From: Isoetes taiwanensis
Lineage: Eukaryota; Streptophyta; Lycopodiopsida; Isoetales; Isoetaceae
NCBI GenBank assembly: GCA_021234155.1
Contig: JAJEKV010000034.1
Location: forward strand, 498,001 to 562,000
DNA length: 64,000 bases
Reading direction: 5' to 3'
Position numbers and translations under genes: made by a program
Shown: positions 11,543-23,593 of the stretch, one piece after another
Layout of the letters: each line of letters opens with the position of its first letter
How positions within the stretch are numbered: the first letter of the stretch is position 1
The notes under the pieces: generated by a model
Seen by the model: only the letters and a program-made list of their open reading frames with translations
Database searches by the model: none
What the model was told of the DNA's origin: nothing

Positions 11543-12714
11543 TTTTCTCACAAAGGAAAAATGTTAGAATGGGACATGTCCCACTTTTTTCAAAAGGGGT
11601 GTCTCGTAGAGATTGGAGATCCTTCATAAAGTTGCATGCAAAATCCTTTTATGACAAGTGGAAGCTTGCATGTCTAAAGAAAAAAACATTTTCTAACATG
11701 CAAACCAAGAGAGTTAAGTGGCATAAAACGTTATGAGAGTGGGAAGATATAACATCAAATTACTAGGAAAATGAAAGTTTTACTTTTGCATATTTCATTA
11801 TACGAGGTAAGGAAGAATCCTTTCTATGGTATGCATGTATGAGGTCTCCCTTTGTATGTAGCTTGCCTGCATAAATACATGCATAAATAGGCATTTAATC
11901 ATTCTGTTGCCGATGAAATCCAATGAGATAAAAAGCTTCATAGTCCTCTGTTGATCCAAGTAAGAGTATAATTAAACTACCCAGTTAGTGACAAATGCAC
12001 TACGCTACAAATCCAGTTGAGTGTGCTGAAGCAGTCAAATAATACTACCTTGTCAACTTCTGATGTCGACTTTTGAAGAATTTCTCACTAAAATATTAAG
12101 TGACATGAAAACTTGAGCTAGAGCCATGATCCGTGTAATGTGCTAAAGAGCATTATAAATTCAAAATCATAGGGCCCACTGTAGCTTTTCCATTTCCTAA
12201 ACCTGTCATTTCTTTCCCCATAGGTTTGTAACATTTTGAATTGTCTTTAACTTCAAATTAAACCATTGTGCTTGGTTTTTATTTCTTATCTTTTCCAGCC
12301 TTCAAAGGTCGTTAGCTCAGCCTCAATTTTTCATGCTTGTCAATACCGAGTTTTCGACCTGCAAACCAAGTGTATCCATATTTTTTGAACTATCAGCTGC
12401 AAAATTGATCTTACTGGATGCATTAAATCACGACTTGGCCAATAAACCACCAAGTTCTTTGAGATTCTCAACCCTTAAAGGTTTTAGTTTCTTATCTTTT
12501 CCAGCCCTTAAAGGTCATGATCTATTCTATTCTATTCTCAAGAGTGTTTCTTCTATCAATTTCAAGTTCGCCATGAAATTCAAGTGTATCCATCTCTTTG
12601 GAACCATTGACTGCAAAATGAGCATATAAGTACATTTGCAAGTTACATGTATTTCTCTGTTCATATACATGTATAGAAGTGTAACTGTATTCCACATTAT
12701 TCATAATAAAAAAA
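11543..12714 (+). repeat. Segmental duplication, uninterrupted copy
   Basis: Bases 11543-11683 match 16094-16234, and 11684-12714 match 20481-21493, nearly base for base apart from small indels. In this copy the two parts are contiguous, so it shows the state of the second copy before a 4.2-kb element entered. Its right edge (cattattcataataa) is where the Copia element sits in the other copy. A TTCTATTCTATTC stretch at about 12522-12538 replaces 'aacaagcct' of the other copy. No known protein is encoded. Confidence 0.92.
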
Positions 12715-14284
12715 GCCTGCCTCCTACCGTAGGTCGGGGTGAGCAAAAGTCAAGGAGAGTAGGACCTTGTTGCCAAAGCCCTACCCTACCTATATTGCCT
12801 AATTAACTCTTATTGCAAGTATTTATTTCTCTTTTAAGAGAGCCAAATGGCAAACAGAATGACCCTAGTCTGGGCCAATGCCAAATGACTAGTTTAAAAG
12901 AGCCAGAACTCATTCTATAATCCAATTTGTGTAAAAATTCAATCGGCATAATTTCAAAAACCAATGTCATGTTACCTTTATTTTTGAATGGATTTCCTTA
13001 TGTCTGCTGCAAGCCAAGAGCGAAAATCAGCTTAGACAGAATCATAATTCCCATGTCCAGCCTATGCCAATCCTTATAAATATCCAATAAGTATTAATAA
13101 GAAATTATATACACCTGTATTCCAACCATTTTAAGGTCCCTAGTATAACTAGAGAACTGAGTTAATGAAAAAAACCTTTTAAACCTGTTAAAACAGACTT
13201 TTACCTTTCATGGACTTTTGCAAAGACCACTTCCGGTCAATATGCAGCCTTAAGCCAAATCAGGTGTACATTTGACTTAAGCCTTAAAATGGTTAGCATT
13301 TATCAAGGCAAAAGCAATTACCATATTCTACAATCCACAAGAAGTTCCCCATTCTCTAGAGCTTATAAACATAATTTCATTCAGAATCCAAAAAGTTCTC
13401 CATAAATCTTTATATTACCAATGTTAAAATACTTTTTGAAGTCTAAAAGACTGCTTTTTCTAGACTGGGATTAGAATATCCAGCAAACATAGAGTTCAGA
13501 ATTTTCCTTGTCTTCCAAATCAGCACCATAGAGCTCAGCAAATTTGTCAAAAATGTATCTTCGATGTCATCTTGTCTTGTAGCTTTTCCAACTTGAATAA
13601 ATGGAAAACACACATAGGAGCAAGAAATCCCGTTACCTGCAGTGAAACCAGAGGACAGTTAGCCTAAGAAGGGTAAGAGCCTAAGTCACTAGCAGGTAAG
13701 CTACGGATCTCTTGGGCTCATCGCCCTTCACCTTGCATGTTTATAAAACAAAAAATGCAAGTAGGTCCAATCATTTAACTAGCATCAGCAAGAGCATAAC
13801 GTGTTTATAGCCATTATTACCATTTTAGGCATAAAGCAATATAGGAAAAGGGAAAAAGACCTCAAAATAATCAAGTTCCAAACCTGCTCAGTAATTAGAA
13901 TTTCCATGAAGCCAATGTATAGAAGTATCGTATCTGTATCTTATGCTGAAACCATCCTATGTTACCTTATTTACAGTCAGAAATAAGCACTTAATTCATG
14001 CACTTCATATGTTCTAAAGCGTGCCATGATCCCAAGATATTAGCCCATGGCTCTACCATGAGATTACTGTAATATCCTCCTTTCTCTTTTAAACTTATGA
14101 TAGCTCTGCATCTATATGGACAGAGCCATCTATAGCAACAACCAGAATCAGAAATGAATTTATTACACAAATGTCATCTAACCTGTTCACCCATTTCCAT
14201 TACCACTATGTCAAGATCTATAAATTATCCAGTTAAATCACTAACATGAAAGATATTTGACATCATATCTGTATGCTGAAACCA
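12715..14284. other. Intergenic, with a possible minus-strand coding scrap
   Basis: Mostly AT-rich sequence without recognisable features. On the minus strand about 13497-13590 reads VGKATRQDDIEDTF and, one frame over, DKFAELYGADLEDKENSELY. That has the composition of real protein broken by a frameshift. I do not recognise the family, so it is not listed as a gene. Confidence 0.35.
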
Positions 14285-14650
14285 TCCTATGTCTAAATTA
14301 TCATATGGCAATGCAAACTCAGCCAAGGGACATTGCAAATGCCCAGTACAAATTCTTTCTAGCTTTTATACATCTCTCACACAGTTAGTGCGTTACATAG
14401 CTATCTGAAATATGCAGATCTAAAATCTATATGACTGTACCAATTGCGCTTAGCTTAATGCTATCATATCAAAATAACATTAAGCTATCAATGTAATTTT
14501 TCCAGCTTCACAATGCATTGGAGTATTACTATTCTTTACAATGAATAAACCTAAAAGATAAGCAGACCTGTTGAGCTCGATTAGTAGTGCCAATGCTTTG
14601 AGTAGACGTGTTGGTAATCTTTTCTGGTGACTTGTCATAATTGCTCAGCT

Positions 14651-15140
14651 CTAGTTCACCTCATCGTTGTCATTAGATCCAAGCTTTTTAATCTTGCTCT
14701 GAGAGGCTGAGTTTGGATCAGCTGCTTGCACTCCATTATCTACAGAATTTACAATGGAATCAGCTGCAATGTTTGCAATCCTTGCAATCTTCTGACGAAC
14801 CCTTGGGAGCAAGATGATTCTATCCTAATGAATTCGAGCAAGATACCTGTAAGCGGCACTGTATAATCCATGTTTCTAGCATTCCTTTATAAGCCAGAGG
14901 CCGTCTAACAGAGTATCTCCAATTTGAAGAGAAGCAGATAATGTTTTCCGCAGTTAAACAACATATCTATAAGAAAAGAGAACCGTATACCTCCATACCT
15001 AACTTGTATGATCGAGATGCAATAACATTGGAAGCAATCCCTTCGATCATGGCCGTCCACTTTTGTACGAAGGTACTCCATAATTATCTCTTTAGAATTT
15101 CTATTTCTTCCACGTTGAAGTGGAGCGGACCAATTGCAAA
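14651..15140 (-). pseudogene. Unrecognised gene end, copy 1
   Basis: On the minus strand the 3' part reads SASLQIGDTLLDGLWLIKE, then SAAYRYLARIH, DRIILLPRVRQKIARIANIA and ADSIVNSVDNGVQAADPNSA, ending ...GSNDNDEVN with a stop at 14651-14653. A more upstream stretch reads WSTFVQKWTAMIEGIASNVI. The charged, helical composition is that of a real protein C-terminus, but I do not know the family. Two in-frame stops (after LIKEC and after YLARIH) occur in both copies, so the break came before the duplication. The upstream exons are absent, which fits a relocated fragment. Confidence 0.55.
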
Positions 15141-15597
15141 AGATAACATTTTTCTCACAAAGGAAAAATGTTAGAATGGGACATGTCCCACTTTTTTCAT
15201 GTTAGAATAGGACATGTCCCCCATTTAGACATGTCCTATGTCTAAATTATCATATGGCAATGCAAACTCAGCCAAGGGACATTGCAAATGCCCAGTACAA
15301 ATTCTTTCTAGCTTTCATACATCTCTCACACAGTTAGTGCGTTACATAGCTATCTGAAATATGCAGATCTAAAATCTATATGACTGTACCAATTGCGCTT
15401 AGCTTAATGCTATCATATCAAAATAACATTAAGCTATCAATGTAATTTTTCCAGCTTCACAATGCATTGGAGTATTACTATTCTTTACAATGAATAAACC
15501 TAAAAGATAAGCAGACTTGTTGAGCTCGATTAGTAGTGCCAATGCTTTGAGTAGACGTGTTGGTAATCTTTTCTGGTGACATCATAATTGCTCAGCT

Positions 15598-16085
15598 CTA
15601 GTTCACCTCACTGTTTTCATTAGATCCAAGCTTTTTAATCTTGCTCTGAGAGGCTGAGTTTGGATCAGCTGCTTGCACTCCATTATCTACAGAATTTACA
15701 ATGGAATCAACTGCAATGTTTGCAATCCTTGCAATCTTCTGACGAACCCTTGGGAGCAAGATGATTCTATCCTAATGAATTCGAGCAAGATACTTGTAAG
15801 CGGCACTGTGTAATCCATGTTTCTAGCATTCCTTTATAAGCCAGAGGCCGTCTAACAGAGTATCTCCAATTTGAAGAGAAGCAGATAATGTTTTCCGCAG
15901 TTAAATAACATATCTATAAGAAAAGAGAACCGTATACCTCCATACCTAACTTGTATGATCGAGATGCAATAACATTGGAAGCAATCCCTTCGATCATGGC
16001 CGTCCACTTTCGTATGAAGGTACTCCATAATTATCTCTTTAGAATTTCTATTCTTCCACGTTGAAGTGGAGCGGACCAATTGCAA
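15598..16085 (-). pseudogene. Unrecognised gene end, copy 2
   Basis: Tandem duplicate of the fragment at 14651-15140. The same LPRVRQKIARIANIA core, the same two internal stops and a C-terminus GSNENSEVN with its stop at 15598-15600. Differences from copy 1 are scattered single bases and one short deletion before the coding end. No function can be assigned. Confidence 0.55.
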
Positions 16086-16093
16086 AAGATAAC

Positions 16094-16234
16094 ATTTTTC
16101 TCACAAAGGAAAAATGTTAGAATGGGACATGTCCCACTTTTTTCAAAAGGGTGTCTCGTAGAGATTGAAGATCCTTCATAAAGTTGCATGCAAAACCCTT
16201 TTATGACAAGTGGAAGCTTGCATGTCTAAAGAAA
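16094..16234 (+). repeat. Segmental duplication, second copy, left part
   Basis: Matches 11543-11683 (ctcacaaaggaaaaatg ... gcttgcatgtctaaagaaa). The match stops exactly at 16234 where the hairpin-ended element begins; the remainder of the segment resumes at 20481. Confidence 0.92.
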
Positions 16235-18372
16235 CAAGGTGCTGCGCACGAGGGGTTGCCCTCTGGGGGCCCGAGAGTGTGTTTTCATGGGTTCTATTTC
16301 GTCGTTTTCTGGTGGGTTTTGTTTGTTTTATATGGAGCCGTGTAATTCAGGGTGCATATAGACATCATCCTGCAGCAAAGGAATGATCATCTAATATTAA
16401 CCTTTCAGCAAAGATGTATGTTGACGTACAACTTTGCTGGAAATTATAGATGACTATATGCTATTGTAGTATCATAGCAGCTTGTAGTCTTTACAAGCCC
16501 TAATTACATATTGAGAACATGATCATCCTTTTGGAGTGGCCGCTTCGTATTGAAGATCTAACTTTTATGCTACCTTACTGTTTATAGAATTTCTACTAGA
16601 GTTACCAGAAACTGTTGCACTAAGATCTCAAACATTGCAAAGAAAAAACAAGGGCCTCTGCATATCAATACACTCGATGTAAACATGAATGAGAAGCATC
16701 TCAATATCCCTGACCAATAATGCTAATCAATGAGATGGAATATATTATTGTTGAGAGTATTCCAGTTGTAAATCTTACGTGCGGGCTATTTGCAAGACTA
16801 TAGTTGTGGATCTCCACCAATCGGGGACGATGAGTGAGCCACGACCTCTGCTTTGCCGCAACACCGCAAATTGGTACTCCGAGGCATTATTTGAAAGGTA
16901 GCATATCAATCATATACTTTTTCAACAATTCACGAAAAACAATTGGAGAGAAAGGAGAACCAACCCGAGGAGTATAGATTGGGAAGCTCCTCAAAAGCCA
17001 CATCCATTATATCTGCAGATTATAAGATGCGCGCATTGCTCTAGCAAATAAAAGGAAGTTCTTCAAGTAATATCCGAACATTTGTCAAACACCACGAAAT
17101 CATGTATTAATAGCAATTGCACATACCTATCAACGTAGTTGCCAGGGTCAACTTGCAACCTTCTAACGATTAAGCTACATGAGTCACATCAAGAATAAAT
17201 TATTAAGGCAAACATTTCCATGATGCACATTTGCACATGCAAAGCAATCAGTAGTAATATGGATGAAACAAGAGAAACAAGTACAAGCCTAGGAAGCATT
17301 AATACTTAAGGCATCTATTAGTCGTAATTGCCAGAAATGTGTGATAGTCCTGCTCACTTCTAAAGCGAGAGCAACCGTAAGGCATGAGACATCAATGTTC
17401 CGCTCCAATATCCACGAATAATACGCTACCATGGCAAATGAAGTGCCAAGCAAGCTCGAAAGACAAGTATGCAAGATACAAATAAGGTGAAAGTTTAGGT
17501 AATCTACAAGACACTTTGCATGGTGGCCTTTGCCGCCGTGAAGTTGGGAAATGTGTGGGAGTTGAACCCACAGTAGTCCCTGCAAATGTGCGAAGCTACT
17601 CATATTTGCAGCTTTGTGGCAGTGTTATTCAACTTCACATGTTTTCAGTCGTTGTTAAGCTTGGTTTAGTGTATGCATGCAGTGCTAATAAATAATGTTT
17701 GCATGCTAAATTTAAGGAAAATTAAACAGGGTTAGATTTCGGTTTGTGCATATATTATACTCTGCTCAAGATAAAGTTTAGAAGTTCCTAGCTTTGGGCC
17801 ATTGCTTCTTCTAAAGCACAACTCACATAACAAAAACTAGATTTCCGATTCACAAATGTGATTTCTAAGAACGAATCGTAACACTTTCACGGGCGATGGC
17901 CTACAAGCAAAACATCACCCAAGTTTTACTCACATTTCATTATCGAGCTCCCTTTGCTTTGCCCGCTGTGTGCGGCCCTCCAGGAGGAAGACTTCCTCCA
18001 ATGGCCCGAAGATGTTATAGAACGTTTATAGCCTTGGCTATAATGTAGATAGATGTTGTACCATAACCATAGGCATTTAGCACATCATTAGAATCTATTG
18101 GCTTAGTTGTGTCACCAACTTGTTTAAAATTGTGCCCTTCATAACTCATGGTTTATAATCTTCCCAGACCATGGCCACCTGCTTGCTGCAGGTCAATCAG
18201 TTTTCTTTGCACAGTATAATTAGCAGCAAGAAGTATGAGAAACTAAAAATAAATGTACTACAACGAACATCAAAAGGGATTGACAATTCGGAATTTGAAA
18301 GGTTTAATGGAAGGTGAAGAAACGTTTGACATGTTCAAAGAATGTACAATGCACATCAATAAATTGTGAACT

Positions 18373-18570
18373 TCAATAAGTACCATTCAGAATTTTGAGG
18401 ACAGATAAAATATTCGAGCATTCTGACGAGGTGGCAAACCATGTTTCTTGCATATTTATGAATATATCAAGAGCTTCTTTGTCGTAGTCATGATGGATAA
18501 GTCCAGCAATCATTCTGTTCGAGACTCCAAAAACGAAACAATAATTACCATAATCACTATGCTTGCACAA
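18373..18570 (-). pseudogene. PPR gene fragment inside the hairpin-ended element
   Basis: The minus-strand frame reads NRMIAGLIHHDYDKEALDIF followed by INMQETWFATSSECSNILSV and LKILNG. This is one pentatricopeptide repeat plus the start of the next in typical PLS spacing (an IAG...KEAL.IF..MQ core). It is far shorter than any functional PPR protein. Its location inside an element with no transposase frame suggests capture of a host exon. It is not an obvious copy of the PPR fragment at 3551. Confidence 0.65.
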
Positions 18571-20393
18571 ATTTGAAAGTGGTTTGGGTTGATTCCAATG
18601 TTCTCAAATGTTGGTTCAGATGCTGGATAACATGGGGTCAGAACTGCAGGGGAAAATAATATATGATCAGTAGGGACAATCCTTCAAAAGGAATGGAGAA
18701 AATTGACATATTACCTGGTCACAGCATCCTTGAGCCCTCTATGATGTCCCCGCTCCATTCTACAGGGAACAGCTCCATTCTGCAGGGAACAAAAGTTGTA
18801 TGTGGGTGGGATGACATAAAGACATAATGTATGAAGTCTACTTACGTCAACTTATTGTAAATCACCCAGGCTTTGGGCAAAGCATTTCCTGTAGCATTGG
18901 CAAGACCAAGGGCAAGACACCATAAACATCATATCTTTCTCGCGTATAGATAGGATCTAATTACTATCTAGGACAATCTTTGACAATATTATCAGTAAGT
19001 TCTGAGGGTTATTTCGTGCTTTTCTGCACAAAGGTCCAGCATTTAGGTTCAATCGGAATTCTGCCATCTGCGACATACATGCTTTGAAGCATTTACTCTG
19101 CTTCTCTATTTTAAGATGTTTGTGGACAAATCTGATCAAGCTAGCCATGCAAAGAGACAACATTAAAACACAATATGCCATGTTTAAAACAGGCACATTC
19201 ACAGTTAATGAGCATGAATTGAGACGAACATCTAAAGGATAGAAATTTGACTGTGCTTACCTCACACTCCAGCTTGGCGAAGAGTATTAGATAGATGTTC
19301 CTCTGCTCTGTACAAAAAGCAAGCAAATACAGTAGAAATAAATCTATCTGCAACTGCTTGAAACATTACAAATTGTCTGTATTGTGCTAAGGAACTGGCT
19401 ATGCAACCTGCAAACATACAAAAAACATTGAGCATACAGAAAAAGTGAATAGATGAGAAATAATTCACAATACCATGCATGTTACTCAAATGATCAAGCT
19501 GATTACAGGTCAAATGACAAAAGTGAAGTTTAGAAACACCTGTCTATTCTAGAAGCCTAATGCCTAACAAATGAATCGAGAAAAGACTTGCAGATTTAAA
19601 TCTAAGGTAAGCATTTGGCTTTTCAGGATGCATAGACAACCTAGAAAATGTGAAGTTGAAGTAAGCAACCCATAGCCACAACAGAAAGTAGTAAAGTTTT
19701 GCAAGCACAGGTGAGAAGTGTTACACTTACCGGAATTTGTAGCTAGATTGATTCATAGCTACCGCTGTGATATATGGTGGCCGGATATGCTAGGCATATG
19801 CACTGCCCTTTTATGTTACAGGGGTGCAAAACATGCATCAAGCCAGCATGCAGGGACAACGCACCACATAATCGCCATTGCCGAAGCTCCATGATTTTGC
19901 TACAGAGCAAGAATCCTGCGATGACAACTCCCGGAAGCAACTAAGCAAATAAAGCTAAAGGAAAAAAAGACCTAAACCGTACACTGAATCTTAGCCTTTG
20001 GGATCGATATCAAACAATCGGCCATGCTTGCTCTGAGCAACCATGATTCTTCAAATCGAAGACTTAAGCAGCAACCACGGTTCTTCTAAGGCTCTACCTA
20101 GCTGCGATGCCAAATCCCAGGTATGAAGCCAACCTTGAGGCTGTTGAACAGACTCAGAGAAATTATAGACACGATGGCATCATCCCGGAGCAGCACGTTT
20201 TGCAATCTGCTTTGACATTTGAAGCACCTCAGGCTCTAACCAAGAAGAGCTCCCACGGTTTGCTGCACTCTGGCCGATCCATGGCCGATCTGTGGGATTC
20301 AGTAGAAACCGGTTACCCAGTTTGCACAGCCTCCGCCCAACGACACTCGCGACCTGGCATTTACAGGCAACAAGAGGTTTTTAGCAGTCACCA

Positions 20394-20433
20394 GCATATC
20401 TTAGGTATATTCTAGCATATACCTAGGATATGC
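20394..20433. repeat. Subterminal inverted repeat (17-bp arms)
   Basis: GCATATCTTAGGTATAT, a 6-base loop, then ATATACCTAGGATATGC: 17-base arms with one mismatch. Related hairpins lie at 42393-42432 and 45064-45103, in each case next to or inside the same kind of element end. Confidence 0.9.
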
Positions 20434-20452
20434 TAAAAACCCACATAAACGA

Positions 20453-20477
20453 GGGTTTGCCCCCCTAGGGGCAACCC
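20453..20477. repeat. Terminal hairpin of the element
   Basis: GGGTTTGCCCC and GGGGCAACCC flank a short CCTA-type loop, followed by an A run. The same arrangement closes 47578-47604 and, inverted, opens 42344-42373. Confidence 0.9.
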
Positions 20478-20480
20478 AAA

Positions 20481-21493
20481 AAACATTTTCTAACATGCAA
20501 ACCAAGAGAGTTCAGTGGCATAAAACGTTATGAGAGTGGGAAGATATAACATCAAATTACTAGGAAAATGAAAGTTTTGTTATACGAGGTAAGGAAAAAT
20601 CCTTTCTATGGTATGCATGTATGAGGTCTCCCCTTGTATGTAGCTTGCCTGCATAAATACATGCATAAATAGGCATTTAATCATTCTGTTGCCGATGAAA
20701 TCCAATGCGATAAAAAGCTTCATAGTCCTCTGTTGATCCAAGTAAGAGTATAATTAAACTACCCAGTTAGTGACAAATGCACTACGCTACAAATCCAGTT
20801 GAGTGTGCTCAAGCAGTCAAATAATACTACCTTGTCAACTTCTGATGTCGACTTTTGAAGAATTTCTCACTAAAATTGCCGAGATTAAGTGACATGAAAA
20901 CTTGAGCTAGAGCCATGATCCGTGTAATGTGCTAAAGAGCATTATAAATTCAAAATCATAGGGCCCACTGTAGCTTTTCCATTTCCTAAACCTGTCATTT
21001 CTTTCCCCATAGGTTTGTAACATTTTGAATTGTCTTTAACTTCAAATTAAACCATTGTGCTTGGTTTTTATTTCTTATCTTTTCCAGCATTCAAAGGTCG
21101 TTAGCAATGAGCCTCAATTTTTCATGCTTGTCGCTACCGAGTTTTCGACCTGCAAACCAAGTGTATCCATATTTTTTGAAATATCAGCTGCAAAACTGAT
21201 CTTACTGGATGCATTAAATCACGACTTGGCCAATAAACCACCAAGTTCTTTGAGATTCTCAACCCTTAAAGGTTTTAGTTTCTTATCTTTTCCAGCCCTT
21301 AAAGGTCATGATCAACAAGCCTCAAGAGTGTTTCTTCTATCAATTTCAAGTTCGCCATGAAATTCAAGTGTATCCATCTCTTTGGAACCATTGACTGCAA
21401 AATGAGCATATAAGTACATTTGCAAGTTACATGTATTTCTCTGTTCATATACATGTATAGAAGTGTAACTGCATTCCACATTATTCATAATAA
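20481..21493 (+). repeat. Segmental duplication, second copy, right part
   Basis: Matches 11684-12714 with small indels (for example 15 bases present near 11783 are missing here). It ends at cattattcataataa, directly abutting the 5' LTR of the Copia element. Confidence 0.92.
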
Positions 21494-22100
21494 TGAAAGA
21501 ATTTGAATTATATAGTTATATTATATTCAAGATTGTGAAGTTACAGAAATACATATGTAGAGTTTGAATCTCTGGGTTATCTTCTCCATTTGACGGCAGT
21601 GTGCAGTTAGTATAAGGCCTAGGGTTGCTGTGAATGGGCGCATACAGTTACATGTGACATCTTAGGGATATACAGATACCATGTTGGTATGGTTGAACCT
21701 TAGACCAAAAATGTTAAACCTTAGAATCGAATATTGGACAAATGATATGTTGACAGGAAAATATGGATAAAATTAGAATGGTGGCAGGCAGTTCGGTGCT
21801 GAGACCAGGATAAGAACTGCAGGATGATCATGGAGAGGTACCGGAGTAGACTATGCTAATGATTGGAATGCTACCTGGGCGATCGGATTGATGAGACGAT
21901 CGGATTGATGAGATGGTGTAAACCAGTTAATGTATCGAATGAATATTTCAGTGTTAAACATGACTTGAAGCTGCAGTTGAATTGTAGCTAGGATTAAGAC
22001 CTTGGTTAATATTGAGATTGAAACTAATATTGAATAATGGTCTTGTTATGAAGGGAAGTTGGAATTAAAGTTGCTTTAGAGTCTAGTTCAATTTCTTACA
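21494..22100 (+). repeat. 5' LTR of the Copia element
   Basis: Starts TGAAAG and ends TTACA. Compared with the 3' LTR it lacks a few short blocks (around 'gacgg...cagtgtgcag' and 'ccttagac') and carries one extra short duplication around 'cgatcggattgatgaga'. Confidence 0.95.
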
Positions 22101-23339
22101 TTGGTATCAGAGCAAATTAAGCATTTCGTCATGACTAGTCGGTTTGGAGCTTCATTACTCAATGCTATAGAAATATACAAAGGAGGCTCAGGGTTTCAAG
22201 TCTGGAAGGAGAAGGTGAAGAATGTACTTGAAACTGAAGATCTTTGGAATTTGATAGATTCTGAAGGAGATCAACATGCTACAGTGGTCATCTCATCTGC
22301 TGGGACAGCAACAAGCTCCGGTAATGTGGCAGGGTCAGAAAGTGTTAATGCAGGAGGATCAGGATCAGAGAATGTTTCTTCAGTTACAGGCCAAGATAAA
22401 ACAAAGCTCAAGCAAGCACAAGGTATTATTACCAGCAAAGTTGGAAACTCAATTCTGCTCAGGATCAGAGGAAAGCATCCGAGGGATATGTGGAAATATC
22501 TCATCAAGACCTATGAAAAGAAATCTTCTTCACAAATGGACGTACTTGATATGGAGCTCAGGAAATTAAAATATAAAGAAAAGGAAGATTTAACAGAATT
22601 CTTTGCTAAGTTTGATAGCATTGTGGCTGATCTTGAAGGCGCAGGAGTATGGCTAAATGATCAGCAGCAGGTTCTCGCTATATCCAGGGCTATGAGCAAT
22701 TACAAGCAACTAGCAACACTTATAAGGAATGTAGCGAAGTCTAGAGAAGAAGCAGAAGATATGGTTCGGACAGAATTTGAGCAAGAAGAAGTGATAGAGG
22801 ACAATGAGGATGCAAGCGAGGTATTGTTTACTGGAAGACAGCAGCCTCGAGGGAGAACATTCGGACAGTCAAGTGATGCAAGCAAAGGTAAAGTGGGACC
22901 ATGTTTTACATGCAATATGTATGGTCATTTAAAAGTAGATTGTCCAAGAAATAAGGATGCTGCTATTGAATGTTTTAACTGCGGAGGGAAGGGGCATTAT
23001 GCTAGTAAATGTCCTAGTCCCAAACTTAGTAATAAAAGTAAAGGAAGGGGGTCTGGTTTCCGAACCAGCAATGCTAGTAGAGGGAAAGGAAGAGGATATG
23101 GCAGAAAATCCTCATCGGTTAATTATACTGAGGAGGTAACTGAAGAAGACGAAGAGATTGATGAAAATGCGGAGGTATGTAAGCACAAAGAAGTTTTGTC
23201 AGTTTCATTAAGTAATAAATCTAATAATGGGATGTTAATTATAGATAGTGGAGCTGAAAAAAGTGTGACCAGCTCGAAGCTGGTCAAGTCAAACTTGGAA
23301 ATGGAGATTTGCAGAACGTGGAAGATGTTGGAGTCTTAA
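22101..23339 (+). pseudogene. Copia gag and start of protease
   Basis: The N-terminal ~270 residues are the capsid-like gag region (GGSGFQVWKEKVKNVLE at the start). Two CCHC zinc knuckles follow at about residues 267-310 (CFTCNMYGHLKVDCP and CFNCGGKGHYASKCP), which bind RNA during packaging. The aspartic protease active site is visible as MLIIDSGAEKS at about residue 376. The frame ends just after this site through a frameshift. The protease and integrase zinc-binding part resumes in another frame at 23309-23593 (CLKDVLCVPSLVRNLISVSQ). The first clear Met codon in frame is ATGACTAGTCGG at 22131; the earlier part of the listed frame overlaps the primer-binding site. Confidence 0.9.
22102..22115 (+). 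promoter_or_regulatory. Primer-binding site (initiator tRNA-Met)
   Basis: TGGTATCAGAGCAA begins two bases after the LTR. It is complementary to the 3' end of plant initiator tRNA-Met, the usual primer for Copia minus-strand synthesis. Confidence 0.92.
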
Positions 23340-23593
23340 AACTGTTTGATTTGTCTGGAAGAGCTGTTTGTTTAAAAGACGTATTGTGTGTGCCTAGTCT
23401 AGTGAGAAATTTAATCTCAGTTAGTCAATTAGCAGACCTTGGCTATAGAATGGTTTTTGACAAGACACAATGTACTGTGTTTCGAGATAATGAAGTTAAA
23501 TTTATTGGCAAACGTGTTGGAAATTTATATGGATTGAATGTTGACAGTTTGAATTCAATAAATGTATTGACTGCTCCCTCAATTAATGATTAG

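Larger units (their letters stand above)
14285..16093 (+). repeat. ~949-bp tandem duplication
   Basis: Unit 1 (14285-15233) and unit 2 (15234-16093) start at the same words (tcctatgtctaaattatc) and are nearly identical throughout, including a decayed minus-strand gene end. Both units run into the 'ctcacaaaggaaaaatgtta' block that begins the duplicated segment at 11543 and 16094. The palindrome GGGACATGTCCC recurs at each junction. Confidence 0.93.
16235..20477. mobile_element. 4.2-kb hairpin-ended element carrying gene fragments
   Basis: Defined by comparison with the uninterrupted copy at 11543-12714, where the flanks are contiguous at about 11683. Near the left end is GGGTTGCCCTCTGGGGGC (16253-16270). 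The right end, read inward, is GGGTTGCCCCTAGGGGGGCA (20477 downward), so the ends are inverted repeats that also fold on themselves. A second hairpin lies just inside the right end (20394-20433). The insertion is inside an A run, so any target duplication is only about 2-3 A. No transposase was seen, so it is probably non-autonomous. Inside are a PPR fragment (18373-18570) and a 102-codon unrecognised ORF (20107-20415). The same ends occur at 42344 and 47604. Confidence 0.75.

Noticed and set aside
16235-20477. Helitron as the identity of the hairpin-ended element
   Set aside because: No 5' TC, no CTRR 3' end after the hairpin and no A|T target. The ends are inverted repeats of each other, which canonical Helitrons lack.
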